Source of the DNA: Desulfolithobacter dissulfuricans
GTDB taxonomy: Bacteria > Desulfobacterota > Desulfobulbia > Desulfobulbales > Desulfobulbaceae
Length of the DNA stretch: 64,000 nt
Direction: 5' to 3'
Assembly: GCF_025998535.1 (NCBI RefSeq)
Contig: NZ_AP024233.1
Location: 310,001 to 374,000, forward strand
In this document: positions 29,223 to 38,215 of the stretch, piece after piece
How the letters are laid out: each line of letters opens with the position of its first letter
Numbering within the stretch: position 1 is the stretch's first letter
Notes under the pieces: model-generated
Seen by the model: only the letters and a program-made list of their open reading frames with translations
Database searches by the model: none
What the model was told of the DNA's origin: nothing
Made by a program: the position numbers and the translations under genes

Positions 29223-29256
29223 CGGTTTCAATGCTGAATATTGATGGTAATCACAT

Positions 29257-29298
29257 AAAAAAAGGGTTTACAGGATATCATGAAATCCTGTAAACCCT
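29257..29298 (-). terminator. Rho-independent terminator of tRNA-Cys
   Basis: GGGTTTACAGGAT (29264-29276) pairs with ATCCTGTAAACCC (29285-29297) around an 8-base loop. On the minus strand it is followed by a run of seven T. It lies 10 bases past the tRNA-Cys 3' end. Confidence 0.9.
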
Positions 29299-29308
29299 GC
29301 AGTTTCGC

Positions 29309-29383
29309 TGGAGGCGACGACCGGATTCGAACCGGTGAATAATGGTTTTGCAGACCACTGCCTTACCACTTGGCTACGTCGCC
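29309..29383 (-). tRNA. tRNA-Cys (anticodon GCA)
   Basis: A complete 75-base cloverleaf. The acceptor is GGCGACG/CGTCGCC with an encoded CCA, the anticodon stem GTGGT/ACCAT frames loop CTGCAAA, and the T arm is CCGGTTCGAATCCGG. It is a single gene with its own promoter and terminator. Confidence 0.96.
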
Positions 29384-29399
29384 TCTTCTGTGACGGCAC

Positions 29400-29427
29400 T
29401 TTATAACATAGATTTTGATTTTGACAA
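29400..29427 (-). promoter_or_regulatory. Promoter of tRNA-Cys
   Basis: On the minus strand TTGTCA (29422-29427), a 16-bp spacer and TATAAA (29400-29405) preceded by an extended TG. It would start transcription about 10 bases before the mature tRNA. It overlaps the rnc leader on the opposite strand. Confidence 0.65.
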
Positions 29428-29442
29428 GGGGAAATAACGAAA

Positions 29443-30204
29443 ATGGCTGCCACCCTGGAAACACTGGTTCAGGATAACGAGGAACAGCTTCGCGAACTGG
29501 AGTCGGTTATCGGTTATCAGTTCAAGGATATCAGCCTGTTGCAGTTATCGCTCATCCACAGCTCCTTTGCCTTTGAGCGGCTCGGTTCCGGATTGCATAA
29601 TGAGACCCAGGAATTTCTGGGCGACGCGGTGCTGGATCTGACGGTGGGATACATCCTGTTCAAGCGATTTCCAGAGATGCGGGAGGGCAAGTTGACCCGG
29701 ATCCGTTCCGCCCTGGTCAATGAGTCCGGGCTGGCAGAAATGGCCCGCAAGATTAATCTGGGCAAATATCTGCTGCTGGGCAAGGGTGAAGACGCCTCCC
29801 GCGGTCGGGAAAAACCGTCCATCCTCTCCTGTGCCTTCGAGGCCGTGGTGGGGGCGCTGTTTCTTGATGGCGGCTACGGCGCGGCCCTGGAGTTCGTTCA
29901 GCGGACGTTCGGGCCGCTTATTGACGAGGGACGGGATCGGTTGATGCTGGCTGATGCCAAGTCGAGCCTCCAGGAAAAGCTGCAGGAAAAATACAACGAA
30001 GGGCCCCAGTACGTCCTGGAGGATGAGGAAGGCCCGGCCCATGCGCGTATCTTCACGGTCTCGGTCCGGTTCCGGGACGAGGTACTCGGCACCGGCAGGG
30101 CGTCGAGCAAGAAGGAGGCAGAGCAGCAGGCGGCCCGGGCGGCGCTGAACTCCTTTACCGAAGAGTCCCCCGCTCCGGCTGCCGATAATCAGGCGGCAGG
30201 CTGA
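29443..30204 (+). CDS. rnc: Ribonuclease III
   Basis: A 253-residue double-strand-specific endoribonuclease that processes rRNA and mRNA. The RNase III domain has the active-site signature ETQEFLGDAVLDL near residue 55, the later acidic residues in FEAVVGALFLDGGY, and a C-terminal double-stranded RNA-binding domain (SLQEKLQEKYNEGPQY to EAEQQAARAAL). The common HRSY segment is HSSF here. The ATG follows AAGGGG. It starts 60 bases from the divergent tRNA-Cys gene and is followed by a radical SAM gene 19 bases later. Confidence 0.96.
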   Translation: MAATLETLVQDNEEQLRELESVIGYQFKDISLLQLSLIHSSFAFERLGSGLHNETQEFLGDAVLDLTVGYILFKRFPEMREGKLTRIRSALVNESGLAEMARKINLGKYLLLGKGEDASRGREKPSILSCAFEAVVGALFLDGGYGAALEFVQRTFGPLIDEGRDRLMLADAKSSLQEKLQEKYNEGPQYVLEDEEGPAHARIFTVSVRFRDEVLGTGRASSKKEAEQQAARAALNSFTEESPAPAADNQAAG

Positions 30205-30223
30205 TTCCAGAGGCATACTATTC

Positions 30224-31237
30224 GTGTCCCGCCAGCTGGTCATCCCGGTTTTCATTCCCCACGAGGGATGCCCTCATTGCTGTGTGTTCTGCAACCAGCA
30301 CCGGATCAGCGGTCAGCGTCGTAAGGTGACGGCCGGTGATGTCCACCGGACCATCGAGGACTGGCTCGGCTATGGCCGCGGCAACCCGGCGACGGTCCAG
30401 GTGGCTTTTTTCGGCGGCAGTTTCACCGGCCTGCCCCTGGAGCGGCAGGAGGAGCTGCTGGGCGCGGTGCAGCCCTGGCTTGAGCGGAACCTGGTCCACT
30501 CCATCCGGCTTTCCACCCGGCCGGACTATATCGATACCCGGGTCACGGATTTGCTTTGCAGGTACCGGGTCGGGGTGGTGGAACTCGGGGTGCAGTCCAT
30601 GGACGACAGCGTGCTTAGCTGCTGCCGGCGCGGCCACCTGGCCCGCCATACCCGCCAGGCCATACCGTTACTGCGCCGGGTCGGGTTGCAGGTCGGGGCC
30701 CAGCTCATGTTGGGGTTGCCCGGCGAGAGCCGTCAAACCCTGCGGGCAACCGTGGATGCGGTCATAGCCCTGGCACCGGATTTTGTCCGCATCTATCCCC
30801 TGCTGGTCCTTGCCGGCAGCGAGCTGGCGTACAGGTACGAGCAGGGGCAGTACCGCCCCCTGAGCCTGGAATACGCGGTACTGCTGGCGGCCTGGATGAA
30901 AAAACGGTTTGACGCCGCGACCATTTCAGTGGTACGGATGGGCCTCCAGGCCGGACCGGAACTGGAAGAGGCCCTGGTAGCTGGACCCTACCATCCGGCG
31001 TTCGGCGAACTGGTCCAGAGCCGGATCATGCTGCAGAAGGCGAGAAAACTGCTCGCCGGTGCGGCTCCGGGCAAAAGATATCTTTTGCGGATAAACAGCA
31101 GGGACCAGTCCATATTCCGAGGTTTCAGATCCGCCAACCTGCGTCGCCTGGCCCATCTCGGTCTGCTCGACCGGTTCACCCTGCATCCTGATCCGGCCCA
31201 GCCCCGCATGACCCTCAGCCTGGTTCCTGTTTCCTGA
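30224..31237 (+). CDS. Radical SAM protein, Elp3-like domain
   Basis: A 337-residue radical SAM enzyme. The cluster-binding CX3CX2C is in GCPHCCVFCNQ (about residues 16-26), followed by FFGGSFTGLP and GVQSMDDSVLS, all typical of the Elp3/MiaB-fold radical SAM group. Its length and IPVFIPHEGCPHCCVFCNQ start resemble uncharacterised bacterial Elp3-core proteins often next to rnc. No acetyltransferase domain is present. The GTG at 30224 is the likely start. The substrate is unknown. Confidence 0.85.
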   Translation: MSRQLVIPVFIPHEGCPHCCVFCNQHRISGQRRKVTAGDVHRTIEDWLGYGRGNPATVQVAFFGGSFTGLPLERQEELLGAVQPWLERNLVHSIRLSTRPDYIDTRVTDLLCRYRVGVVELGVQSMDDSVLSCCRRGHLARHTRQAIPLLRRVGLQVGAQLMLGLPGESRQTLRATVDAVIALAPDFVRIYPLLVLAGSELAYRYEQGQYRPLSLEYAVLLAAWMKKRFDAATISVVRMGLQAGPELEEALVAGPYHPAFGELVQSRIMLQKARKLLAGAAPGKRYLLRINSRDQSIFRGFRSANLRRLAHLGLLDRFTLHPDPAQPRMTLSLVPVS

Positions 31238-31306
31238 CAAACAGCATGGCCGGACCTGTTTGGGCATTATTCATTCACAGTCACTGAAAAGAAATCACAG
31301 TCATCC

Positions 31307-33277
31307 ATGCTCAGTATCAACAATCTTAATCTCCAGTACGGTCGCAAGCACCTGTTTCGGGATGTGTCGGTCCAGGTCCATGACGGCGAGCGCATAGGGC
31401 TTGCCGGCGTGAACGGGGCAGGTAAATCCACCCTGCTGAAAATCATGGCCGGCGAGATGGAAACCGATCCCGGTATTGTCAGCCGGGCCTCCTGGTTCAC
31501 GGTGGCCTACCTGCCCCAGGAAATCACCATCGAACTCACCAGCCGCAGCCTGTACGAGGAGGCCGAGACCGCCTTTGCCGACGTCCTGGCCTTCCAGCAG
31601 GAGATGGAACAGATCGGTGAGCAATTGGCAACGCTTCCCCCGGATGATCCTGAGGTGGACAGGCTGCTGGCCCGCCAGGGAGAACTGCAGCAGCATCTCG
31701 AAGGGCGGGACGTCTTTCGCATCCGCCCGCAGATAGAGCGCATTCTCTTCGGGCTCGGGTTCTCGGCCGCAGATCTTGACAAAGAGGTGGCCAGCTTTTC
31801 CGGTGGCTGGATCATGCGGTTGCTCCTGGCCAAGCTCCTGTTGCGCAAGCCATCCCTTCTGCTCCTGGACGAGCCCACCAACCATCTGGACATCGAGTCC
31901 CTCACCTGGCTCGAGGAGTTCCTGCTCCAGTACGACGGCGCCATGGTGATCATCTCCCATGACCGATCCTTCCTCGACCGGGTCACCTCGATCACATGGG
32001 AACTGAGTCTCGGCCGGCTTACGGTCTACAAGGGCAACTACTCCCACTATCTGGTGGAAAAGCAGCAGCGGCTCGAGCTGGAACGGGCCGCCTATGAAAA
32101 CCAGCAGGCCAAGATCAGGCAGACCGAGCGGTTCATCGAGCGGTTTCGCTCCAAGGCCACCAAGGCCCGCCAGGTCCAGAGCCGGATCAAGCAGTTGGAG
32201 AAGATGGAACGGATCGAGCTGTCGGAAACAGACCGTTCCATCCGCTTCTCCTTCCCGCCGGCCGCCCCTTCGGGCCGTGATGTTCTGACCCTGAAGGGTG
32301 TTCGCAAGACCTTTGGTGATCGGGTGGTTCTCGATGGGCTGGATCTCCATCTCCAGCGGGGCGACAAGCTGGCCGTGGTGGGCGTCAACGGGGCCGGCAA
32401 AACCACGCTTCTCAAAATTCTCGCCGGGGTGGAGGATGCCGAGGGTACCATCCGCATGGGGCACAACGTGATTCTCTCCTATTTCGGTCAGCACCAGGCC
32501 CAGGAACTGCCGGGCGAGCTGAGCGTGCTCGATACGGTCTACCACGGGGCCGAGGAGATGACCATTACCCAGGTCCGCTCCCTGCTTGGAGCCTTCCTGT
32601 TTTCCGGCGACGAGGTGGAAAAAAAGGTCAAGGTCCTGTCCGGGGGGGAAAAGAGCCGGGTTGCCCTGGCCAAAATGCTGGTGCGGCCGGCCAACCTCAT
32701 GCTCCTGGACGAGCCCACCAACCACCTCGATATCTCCTCCCAGGAAGTGCTGCAGGAGGCCATGGCCCAGTACGAGGGCACCATTATCGTGGTCTCCCAC
32801 AACCGCTACTTCACCAATTCGTTTGTCAACAAAGTGCTGGAGATCCGTGACGGCAGGGCAACCCTGTACCAGGGCAATATCGACGATTACCTGGCACGGC
32901 GCAAAAAAGAGGAGGAAAAACAACATTCGCCTCAGTCCAGGGACCGAAACGCGGACTCGGAAGGAAAAGGGACCGCTGTGGCCGATAAAAAAGCCCTGCG
33001 CCGCCAGCGGGCCCAGCTCCGTCAGGAGATGAATCGTAAACTCGGGCCGTTGAAAAAGCAGGTCAAAACCGCGGAACAGGAAATCGAAAAACTGGAAGAG
33101 CGCAAGGCCGAACTGGAACAGCTTATGGCCGATCCTGAACTCTACTCCGATTCACAGCGCTGGAGCGAGACCAGCAGGGAGTACAACGCACTGGAACGGC
33201 GTCTGGAACGCTGGTATGGAAAATGGGAAGAAGCTCAGGAAAAAATTGAGGCTCTCGAAGAAAAAGTCGAGGTTTAA
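31307..33277 (+). CDS. ABC-F family ATPase (Uup/YheS-like)
   Basis: A 656-residue soluble protein with two ABC cassettes: Walker A GVNGAGKS and GVNGAGKT, signatures FSGGW and LSGGE, Walker B LLLDEPTNHLD twice. A linker of charged helices joins the cassettes, and a C-terminal coiled coil (about 540-655) follows. There are no membrane helices, so it is a translation-associated ABC-F factor and not a transporter. It is 69 bases downstream of the radical SAM gene. A specific subfamily cannot be set with certainty. Confidence 0.92.
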   Translation: MLSINNLNLQYGRKHLFRDVSVQVHDGERIGLAGVNGAGKSTLLKIMAGEMETDPGIVSRASWFTVAYLPQEITIELTSRSLYEEAETAFADVLAFQQEMEQIGEQLATLPPDDPEVDRLLARQGELQQHLEGRDVFRIRPQIERILFGLGFSAADLDKEVASFSGGWIMRLLLAKLLLRKPSLLLLDEPTNHLDIESLTWLEEFLLQYDGAMVIISHDRSFLDRVTSITWELSLGRLTVYKGNYSHYLVEKQQRLELERAAYENQQAKIRQTERFIERFRSKATKARQVQSRIKQLEKMERIELSETDRSIRFSFPPAAPSGRDVLTLKGVRKTFGDRVVLDGLDLHLQRGDKLAVVGVNGAGKTTLLKILAGVEDAEGTIRMGHNVILSYFGQHQAQELPGELSVLDTVYHGAEEMTITQVRSLLGAFLFSGDEVEKKVKVLSGGEKSRVALAKMLVRPANLMLLDEPTNHLDISSQEVLQEAMAQYEGTIIVVSHNRYFTNSFVNKVLEIRDGRATLYQGNIDDYLARRKKEEEKQHSPQSRDRNADSEGKGTAVADKKALRRQRAQLRQEMNRKLGPLKKQVKTAEQEIEKLEERKAELEQLMADPELYSDSQRWSETSREYNALERRLERWYGKWEEAQEKIEALEEKVEV

Positions 33278-33374
33278 AAGAGGTTCCCCGCTCCCTGTCA
33301 GATAAGCCCGTGTTCTGACCGTCTATACTTTCTCTCTCGAACTGGAACTGGCCGCCTGTGGTCGGGTCCCGTGA

Positions 33375-34691
33375 TCAGAAAAAGTACCTGATGCGCAGTT
33401 CAATTTTATCAGTATTTGTCTTTTCACCATATTCACTGTTATCAGCACCATTGAGCAGTGAATACCTGAGCCGCAGCTCCCAGTTGGTAAACCCGGTGTA
33501 GAGCAGTTCCGGAGTCAGGGTCCAGGAGTTGTCGTCAAGGTTGATGATGCCGGTGATCCCGGGGGTGAAATAGACAATATCGTACGGCTCCTTCCAGGTA
33601 ATCCTGGCATAGCCGTAGTTTTTTCGGTTCTGAAAGGCTCCGTAACCGTTTTGGCTGACGGTCTGTGCCTTTTCAAGCAGCAGGGTTGCCACCGTGGGAT
33701 CACTTTCTCCCTGTGCCTCATTGACCAAGTGATAGTAGCGGCTCATCTCTTCTTCGGAATATCCCGAACCGTTGTGGTAATACTCCAGAATCGTAGTGAT
33801 GTTCTGCTCGGAAAGGTAGCGCATCCCCAGCAGGAAGCTGGCAGAAGAAGATTCTTCCACTCGCAGTTCCCCGTTTTGTTCCAGGACGACCCGGTCAGCA
33901 TGGGGAATCCAGGAAAATTCTCCATGAATGGCAAAGTTGGTGGCAAGGTTTGAGGCAAAGTCGATACCATACCGAGAGGATCGACTGTCGCCGGTGAAAT
34001 ACAGAAAATCAATATCGGTGTTTTTCACCAGGAAATAGAGTTTGGCAGCCAGGTTGATATTGTCCTTCCGACCGAAATCATCATTCACCCCGTCCCATAC
34101 CGGCAGGATACTGACCGAGGCGGCCATGGATTCCAGGGTGGAGCCAACACTGCGGACCCAGGATGTTTCCAGGCTGACAAAACCTTCCATGTCTTCATCT
34201 GGATCATTGGGGTCCTTACGCTGGTTGAGAAAACCCACCGGGTTCCAGGCATAACCGGTTCCCCATTTGTAGGACTGCTTTCCCGCCTCCACAGTTACCG
34301 TGTCTGTCGGGCGCAGCCGCAGATAGGCCTCGTAAATATTCGCCCAGTCATCATACTGATCCTGGTCCTGGCTGGCCGATGCCTTGAGCAGCCAGTTGAA
34401 ACTGCTTTTTTTAATACTGTAACTGCCGACGAGCTGAAGGGTTCCGGTCGTCCTGTCCAGGGTCGAACGCTCCGTGTTCCGGACATTGAGAAAATAGAGG
34501 GCACTGTCCTCGTTGTAGGAAAACTGCTCGAATTTTCCCTCAACATAGCCTCCCCATTGCAGAGATTTTTTTTCAAAGGCATCCGGATCAAAGTCAAAAC
34601 CGTCCAGGTCGTCTTCGGCTGCCCGGGAAATCCCGGCCGCGAGAAGGACCATGCAGAATCCCAGGGCAATGGCGGGCATGTTCCGGATCAT
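33375..34691 (-). CDS. Outer-membrane beta-barrel protein of the Lol-like exporter set
   Basis: A 438-residue predicted outer-membrane barrel. A signal peptide (about 1-24, ending SRA) and a short acidic stretch are followed by alternating aromatic strands, and it ends in IRYFF with a terminal Phe. It is the last gene of a set with a LolA-like protein, a FtsX-type permease and a LolD-like ATPase on the same strand, and probably works with them in moving a lipid or lipoprotein to the outer membrane. Its 3' end faces the ABC-F gene. The exact family is not recognised. Confidence 0.75.
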   Translation of the reverse strand: MIRNMPAIALGFCMVLLAAGISRAAEDDLDGFDFDPDAFEKKSLQWGGYVEGKFEQFSYNEDSALYFLNVRNTERSTLDRTTGTLQLVGSYSIKKSSFNWLLKASASQDQDQYDDWANIYEAYLRLRPTDTVTVEAGKQSYKWGTGYAWNPVGFLNQRKDPNDPDEDMEGFVSLETSWVRSVGSTLESMAASVSILPVWDGVNDDFGRKDNINLAAKLYFLVKNTDIDFLYFTGDSRSSRYGIDFASNLATNFAIHGEFSWIPHADRVVLEQNGELRVEESSSASFLLGMRYLSEQNITTILEYYHNGSGYSEEEMSRYYHLVNEAQGESDPTVATLLLEKAQTVSQNGYGAFQNRKNYGYARITWKEPYDIVYFTPGITGIINLDDNSWTLTPELLYTGFTNWELRLRYSLLNGADNSEYGEKTNTDKIELRIRYFF

Positions 34692-34739
34692 CGTATACTC
34701 TTTATCTCGTCTTGATGGTATCAGCTCTGCCCCCGGGTA

Positions 34740-35480
34740 TCAGCGAAGTTCATCAACTCGGGGCATGAATTCCAGGCTGAAGACTTCGTCGTCAAATTCC
34801 CGTTTTTTTATTTTGGCAAAGATCATCACCGAACGGTATCCTTTGTGCAGAGGGCTGTCGGTTATCAGCTTCGCCGGGCGGACGACACCGTCGCCTAAAT
34901 CCTTTATGTCACTGTAATGCAGGGTCTTGATGAGCATTCCCGAACTGGCGAAGCACTGGATATCAAGCGGCTGCACGGTTTTCTTGTCAACCGTCATTTT
35001 CAGCCGGTCATAGGCAACGGCCCGGGTCTTGGCCTGCAGTTCCAGGGACCATGTATCCCCCTGGTCAATCACCGCGGCAACATCATACTCCACGTGAAAA
35101 TCCAACCGCAGAATGTCGGAATTGTTGAACACGCCACCCACCACTGACTGCAGGCTGGTTATCCGGATCGGCTTGCCCACATTGGGGATGTAGAGCCACA
35201 TGTTGTCGCCAATCCGCAGGGAAACCCGTCCTTTTTCACTGGCCGGTGAGAGAAACAGGGCCACCATCCTGTCTTTGCCCTTTTTAGCGGTGTAGAATAC
35301 AAATTCTTTTTTTCTGCCGTCTGGTTCTATATTGATCAGCTTTCTGTACATTTCATAGGATTCAGGCTGAAGATTGGCATCCACCTGGCGGAGCAGGGCG
35401 TTGCCGTCAACAGCCAAAGCCTGCCCAGGCAGTGCGGCCAGCAGACAACCGATCATCAGGTACAACACTGTGTTTTTCAT
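34740..35480 (-). CDS. LolA-like outer-membrane lipoprotein-sorting protein
   Basis: A roughly 246-residue periplasmic protein. A signal peptide (MKNTVLYLMIGCLLAALPGQALA) is followed by a LolA-fold region with FYTAKKGKDRMVALFLSPASEKG, IGDNMWLYIPNVGKPIRI and MTVDKKTVQPLDIQCF. This is the pattern of the outer membrane lipoprotein-sorting (PF17131-like) family. It would carry a lipid or lipoprotein across the periplasm between the permease and the outer-membrane barrel encoded next to it. The ATG at 35480 follows AGGAGACAG and is better than an upstream in-frame start at 35528. Confidence 0.85.
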   Translation of the reverse strand: MKNTVLYLMIGCLLAALPGQALAVDGNALLRQVDANLQPESYEMYRKLINIEPDGRKKEFVFYTAKKGKDRMVALFLSPASEKGRVSLRIGDNMWLYIPNVGKPIRITSLQSVVGGVFNNSDILRLDFHVEYDVAAVIDQGDTWSLELQAKTRAVAYDRLKMTVDKKTVQPLDIQCFASSGMLIKTLHYSDIKDLGDGVVRPAKLITDSPLHKGYRSVMIFAKIKKREFDDEVFSLEFMPRVDELR

Positions 35481-35534
35481 CTCTGTCTCCTGTTCGTAGG
35501 GTTGTGCATTCTTCAACCTGAGAAACAATAAACC

Positions 35535-36779
35535 TTATACATGGCGCAGGGCCTTGATTGGATCCATGCGTGCCGCCTTGATGGCAGGCTGCAGGCTGCC
35601 GAGAACAGCTATGGCCACGACGATCCCGGCGATGGCGAGAATATCAGTCGCTCCGATGGTCGGAGAGAGCAGCAGACCCTTTTGCCGTCCGAAATCAAAA
35701 CTGAGGCCGACGGCATTCATCCAGGCTATTCCGCCCAGGCTCAGGCCGATACCGATGATAGTGCCGAGAATGCCGAGCAGCAGCCCTTCGGTCACAAAAA
35801 GCGCCAGAATCCTGGCCGGTCTGGTGCCGATGGCGGCAATGGTGCCGATCTCGTTGATCCGTTCATACACGGCCATGATCATCACATTCATAATCGATAC
35901 CAGAACAATGGCAACCAGCATGATCTTGATAAACAGGGTCAGCAGGTCGATCATGCGGGCAATATTGAAAAAGGGAGAGAGCTTTTCCCAGGTGTGAATT
36001 TCAAAAACAGGCTTGCCCTTTTTGTTTTTGATGGAACCGAGTTCCTGTTGCAGCTGGTTGTAGACAGGATGCAGCATATCCATGTTTTTCAGGCGGATGG
36101 CCACCTCGCTGGCTTCTTTGGAGTCTATACGCAGCAACTCGCGCGCATCCTGGATATGCATGACACCGTCACGACCACCCGGGCCGGAAATGCCCTCCAG
36201 AACCCCGCGCACAGTGAATGTCTGTCCGTTGACCGAGCCGTCCTTGTTGTTAGCCACCAGCACGATGGAGTCGCCGATCTTCACCTTCATGCCTTTTGCG
36301 ATCAACTCGGGGATCAGTATCTCGCCCCGGCCGATAAGGCCGTCCTTTTTTCCCTTGATGATCCGGGCAGCCAGCAGGGGCACGGTATTCATCTCCATTT
36401 CCGGATTGACAGCAGCGAGCCTGATATTGGTGGTCTCACTGAAGTTGGAAAACATGGCTCCAAAGCGGATGCGTGGAGAAAATGCCTCAATTTCCGGATT
36501 GTTTTTAAGTAGTTTGCTGATTTTTTTAACCTGCTTTTCGTTCAGGTTCCGGTCCAGCGGCAGGCTGTCCATGGAAGAGAGATATCCTTTTTTGTGGATC
36601 TGGATATGGCCGATCATGGAGTCGGTGATTTGGCCGACCATCATGTTTTTAAACGAGCCCGACACCGAGACAAAGAGCAGGACTGAAACCACGCCAAGGG
36701 TTATGAGGATGGAGGTCAGCAGGGTGCGCCGTTTATAGCGCCAAAGGTTTCTTGCGGCAATTTTTATTATATTATACAT
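35535..36779 (-). CDS. MacB/FtsX-family ABC transporter permease
   Basis: A 414-residue permease with one N-terminal helix (ARNLWRYKRRTLLTSILITLG), a large periplasmic domain (about 45-270) and three C-terminal helices with YERINEIGTIAAIGTRPARIL. This is the MacB/LolC/LolE arrangement used for lipoprotein and lipid extraction rather than for channel-type import. It overlaps the ATPase gene by eight bases, which indicates coupled translation. With the LolA-like and barrel genes it forms a four-gene exporter. Confidence 0.9.
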   Translation of the reverse strand: MYNIIKIAARNLWRYKRRTLLTSILITLGVVSVLLFVSVSGSFKNMMVGQITDSMIGHIQIHKKGYLSSMDSLPLDRNLNEKQVKKISKLLKNNPEIEAFSPRIRFGAMFSNFSETTNIRLAAVNPEMEMNTVPLLAARIIKGKKDGLIGRGEILIPELIAKGMKVKIGDSIVLVANNKDGSVNGQTFTVRGVLEGISGPGGRDGVMHIQDARELLRIDSKEASEVAIRLKNMDMLHPVYNQLQQELGSIKNKKGKPVFEIHTWEKLSPFFNIARMIDLLTLFIKIMLVAIVLVSIMNVMIMAVYERINEIGTIAAIGTRPARILALFVTEGLLLGILGTIIGIGLSLGGIAWMNAVGLSFDFGRQKGLLLSPTIGATDILAIAGIVVAIAVLGSLQPAIKAARMDPIKALRHV

Positions 36780-37476
36780 GGTTACCTCTTTTGCTGTCTT
36801 CCTGGCTTATCAGGCATCCATCTTCCAGTGTAAAAATTATTTCTGCATTTTTGACCACCCGCGGGTCGTGGGTGGAAAAGATAAAGGTGGTGCCGAACTC
36901 GTCGCGCATCTTTTTCATCAGGTCAATGATGCGCTCGGCTGATTTCCGGTCCAGGTTGGCCGTGGGCTCATCGGCCAGCACAAGAGGCGCATTGGTGACC
37001 AGGGCCCTGGCAATGGCCACCCGCTGCTTCTGGCCGCCGGAAATCTGGCGGGGAAACTTGTTTGCCTGGTCGGCGACACCTACGGCTTCAAGCAGCTCGT
37101 TGACCTGTTTTTCCCGCCTGGCCTTTGGCCAGTTCTGGACCATGATCAGGGGATATTCGATGTTTTCAAACACCGAAAGTACCGGAATAAGGTTGAAGTC
37201 CTGGAAAACAAAGCCGATGTTTTCTCCCCTGAAAGCGGCGGCCCTGCTTCTGCCCATATCCGAGATATTCTGTCCAGCCACCTTCAGTGTGCCGCTGGTG
37301 GGCGGATCAAGACAGCCTATCATGTTGAGCAGGGTGGATTTTCCGCTGCCGGAAGGGCCGACAAAGGCGACAAAAGAGGATTCGTCGACGGTAAAGGATA
37401 CGTCCTGTATGGCCTTTACGCTTACCTCCCCGGACTGATAGATCTTGGTGATGTTGCTGCACTCCACAAGATGCAT
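36772..37476 (-). CDS. LolD/MacB-like ABC transporter ATPase
   Basis: A 234-residue ATPase with Walker A GPSGSGKST, Q-loop VFQDFNLIPVLSVFENIEYPL, signature ISGGQKQR, Walker B LVLADEPTANLD and the H-loop STHDPRV. This is the LolD/MacB/FtsE type that pairs with the FtsX-like permease directly downstream. The start codon follows GGAGG. It is the first gene of the exporter set, after an AT-rich gap. Confidence 0.93.
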   Translation of the reverse strand: MHLVECSNITKIYQSGEVSVKAIQDVSFTVDESSFVAFVGPSGSGKSTLLNMIGCLDPPTSGTLKVAGQNISDMGRSRAAAFRGENIGFVFQDFNLIPVLSVFENIEYPLIMVQNWPKARREKQVNELLEAVGVADQANKFPRQISGGQKQRVAIARALVTNAPLVLADEPTANLDRKSAERIIDLMKKMRDEFGTTFIFSTHDPRVVKNAEIIFTLEDGCLISQEDSKRGNHV

Positions 37477-37682
37477 GAATTTTCCTCCGGTAGAAGAAGT
37501 CTGGTATTGATACTACTTAATTTTTTACAAATGAATACGTTGCAATATTGGTTTGATCTTTCGGTCAGCAATGATAAGCAAAAAACAGGCCATGGGCAAA
37601 GAGAAACAAGAATAAATCGTTTTTTCGATAGGCTCCTTTTGATGTGATGAACAGTTATAAGCAAAATGTGCTGTAATTTGCG

Positions 37683-38066
37683 GTGTTTATTGTGGATATC
37701 GTATTGTTTTGCCAAACTTGTGAGGAGGCGCTGCCGATAACGGTGAAAAACACTATTTACCCTGGTAATAGCAAAAAAAATCGACAAGCATGGTTTTTTG
37801 TCGACGTTTTTGTCGAAACTGTCGATGTGAAACCATCTTCACAGCTATTCCTGTATTGGTTCAGCGAAAATGAGACTTTCCGAGTGTTGCCTCTCACATT
37901 AACTGGTTCTGATTTTTCTGATTATCTTGCTAATTGTGCTCGGGGTGGTCAATTTTCGGTTAGCACAACCAAGGGAATCCGTGTCCTCGGGGAATTGCTG
38001 ATTTTTATTGACATCCTCCGAAGCGAAAATAAAACTATATCTAAAGACAATTATGGATGTATCTAA
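37683..38066 (+). CDS. Hypothetical protein in an AT-rich island
   Basis: A 127-residue open frame with a GTG start and no ribosome site that stands out. No domain is recognised. The sequence is markedly richer in A and T than its neighbours and the codon use is unlike theirs, which suggests either transferred DNA or a non-coding spacer. A hairpin (TCGACAA/TTGTCGA at 37781-37804) falls inside it. The rest of 37477-38215 shows no other gene. Low confidence. Confidence 0.3.
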   Translation: MFIVDIVLFCQTCEEALPITVKNTIYPGNSKKNRQAWFFVDVFVETVDVKPSSQLFLYWFSENETFRVLPLTLTGSDFSDYLANCARGGQFSVSTTKGIRVLGELLIFIDILRSENKTISKDNYGCI

Positions 38067-38215
38067 TGGTTCTCGCCAGATAATAGCAGCGGCCCCAACT
38101 GCTTAACATCGTGTGCCGTCCAGGGTAATCCCGTCAGGCAGGTCTGGCAAACTACCGGGCTTGTCAACAATTCACATTTTTTCTGCCACTTGCACGCTTC
38201 GGAGGGTAATTCGTT

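Noticed and set aside
31307-33277. ABC-F protein as the ATPase of a membrane exporter
   Set aside because: Two fused cassettes with no membrane segment and no permease partner next to it point to a translation factor.
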